Source of the DNA: Propionibacterium sp.
GTDB lineage: Bacteria > Actinomycetota > Actinomycetes > Propionibacteriales > Propionibacteriaceae
NCBI GenBank assembly: GCA_012514785.1
Contig: JAAYZP010000044.1
Coordinates: 1 to 6,588 of the forward strand
Direction: 5' to 3'
Length of the DNA: 6,588 nucleotides
The translations under genes were made by a program, and so were the position numbers. This document shows, in pieces, positions 6,087 to 6,588 of the stretch (position 1 is the stretch's first letter; each line of letters opens with the position of its first letter). The notes beneath the pieces are model-generated. The model worked only from the letters and a program-made list of their open reading frames with translations, did no database searches and was not told where the DNA came from.

Positions 6087-6233
6087 GCCTGATACGACGC
6101 TGCGGGGGTGCCGAAACAGAGTCACGATCGCTGCATCAATCTTCCACCACGGCCGCAAGACCCGTCCCCGAAACATGGATCGAAGGCCGTTTTGAGCCTC
6201 CGCCGGGACCAGATCCCCGCGATGGTCGCAGAT
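6087..6233. other. Non-coding upstream region of the sigma operon with degenerate repeat fragments
   Basis: No gene with a plausible start and codon pattern is present. The part next to the sigma gene should hold its promoter; on the minus strand I see TGACTC and CGTCGTAT boxes, but their spacing is too long to call confidently. From about 6173 on, fragments such as GGATCGAAGG (6177-6186) and CCGCGATGGTCG (6217-6228) resemble pieces of the repeat elements that follow, suggesting a decayed element copy. Confidence 0.4.
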
Positions 6234-6323
6234 GGTTTCGACGGACGCTCGCTGCTCAACCGTCGAAGGCCCTGTTGATTGAGCTTCGCGGCGCGACGAA
6301 GAAGCCCGCGAAGGGTCGAAATC
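6234..6323. repeat. Palindromic REP-like element, copy 1
   Basis: The element is bounded by GGTTTCGAC (6234-6242) and its near-reverse-complement GTCGAAATC (6315-6323). Inside lie GCTCAACC (6254-6261) and GATTGAGC (6277-6284), again near-complementary, so the 90-bp unit is a nested imperfect palindrome. Similar GGTTTCGA...CTCAACC intergenic repeats are familiar from Nocardioides-type actinomycetes, as I recall them. No open reading frame or transposase is associated. Confidence 0.6.
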
Positions 6324-6369
6324 ACGCCGAACATCCGCTGGGACAGGGGTTGCTGCGCTGGTCCGGGGT

Positions 6370-6524
6370 GGTTTCGACCACGCCGCAGGGACTCCGTCCC
6401 GGAGGCGGCTCAACCATCAATGGGCTTTGATGATTGAGCCAGCGCCGCGACGAAGGAGTCCGCGATGGTGGTTCCTGAGCTCGCCCGCGACGAAGGAGCT
6501 GGCGATGGTCGAAGGATCGAAATC
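6370..6524. repeat. Palindromic REP-like element, copy 2, with an internal 40-bp duplication
   Basis: It is bounded by GGTTTCGAC (6370-6378) and GATCGAAATC (6515-6524) and has the inner pair GCTCAACC (6408-6415) and GATTGAGC (6432-6439). It is longer than copy 1 because the right arm carries a near-duplication with a 40-bp period: CCGCGACGAAGGAG at 6445-6458 and again at 6485-6498, each followed three bases later by GCGATGGT. The spacer before it resembles the spacer after it, so whole units seem to have been copied in tandem. Confidence 0.6.
6407..6440. repeat. 14-bp hairpin at the centre of repeat copy 2
   Basis: GGCTCAACCATCAA (6407-6420) pairs with TTGATGATTGAGCC (6427-6440), 13 of 14 positions matching, around a 6-base loop. 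Weaker pairing extends outwards between about 6383-6406 and 6441-6464, including GGACTCC against GGAGTCC. It could form a strong stem in RNA or single-stranded DNA. Confidence 0.6.
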
Positions 6525-6569
6525 ACCGTCAGCTTCCGCTGAGACCGGAACCCTGCGCTGGCCGGGGGT

Positions 6570-6588
6570 GGTTTCGACGGACGCTCGC
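6570..6588. repeat. Repeat copy 3, cut by the window edge
   Basis: The last 19 bases repeat the start of copy 1 exactly; with one base before, TGGTTTCGACGGACGCTCGC is identical at 6233-6252 and 6569-6588. The element evidently continues beyond the window, so the array has at least three units. Confidence 0.6.

Larger units (their letters stand above)
6324..6569. repeat. Conserved spacers between the repeat elements
   Basis: The spacers at 6324-6369 (46 bp) and 6525-6569 (45 bp) are themselves similar. Both have TCCGCTG, then GAC, then TGCGCTGG and a G-rich GGGGT run directly before GGTTTCGAC. Conserved spacers mean that the repeating unit is element plus spacer, as in a tandem duplication, and not independent insertions. 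The coordinates span both spacers; element copy 2 lies between them. Confidence 0.55.

Noticed and set aside
5589..6413. Minus-strand open frame of 274 codons overlapping the sigma factor
   Set aside because: It is a different frame through the sigma gene, Ser/Pro/Arg/Thr-rich, and it begins within the repeat array.
6234..6588. CRISPR array
   Set aside because: The repeats are long imperfect palindromes, the spacers are similar to each other, and no cas gene is in view; CRISPR spacers should be unrelated sequences.

Overview
The window has high G+C content, almost every codon ends in G or C, and the gene families (NarL/LiaR-type two-component pair, SigE-family ECF sigma factor, REP-like GGTTTCGAC...CTCAACC repeats) point to an actinomycete. 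Nocardioides-like genera are my best guess, from memory of similar intergenic repeats; this is an inference and not proven here.

Layout. (1) Bases 1-149, minus strand: the N-terminus of a NarL/FixJ-type response regulator that runs off the window edge. (2) Bases 150-268: a divergent regulatory region with a 10-bp direct repeat, a short palindrome and an extended -10 element. (3) Bases 269-2664, plus strand: a two-gene operon of a 152-residue unknown soluble protein and a multi-pass membrane histidine kinase, joined by a 4-base GTGA overlap. The kinase and the divergent regulator are the likely two-component pair. (4) Bases 2804-3430, plus: a secreted four-cysteine protein of unknown function, followed by a 13-bp terminator-like hairpin. 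(5) Bases 3579-3651, plus: tRNA-Ala (anticodon GGC), followed by a perfect 14-bp terminator hairpin that lies between convergent genes and could serve both. (6) Bases 3722-6072, minus strand: a SigE-family sigma factor followed, with an ATGA overlap, by a 617-residue single-pass membrane protein in the anti-sigma position. (7) Bases 6087-6588: about 500 bp without a gene, much of it an array of palindromic repeats with conserved spacers.

The window thus holds two separate envelope-facing signalling systems back to back around a tRNA gene. The first is a kinase/regulator pair with an unknown accessory protein and perhaps a secreted protein as output. The second is a sigma factor paired with a membrane protein whose outer part is two tandem copies of a six-cysteine domain. 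The most distinctive observations are that internal duplication, the unknown protein coupled to the kinase, and the tandem repeat array upstream of the sigma factor gene. Two-component and ECF families are well known; the specific partner proteins here are ones I do not recognise.
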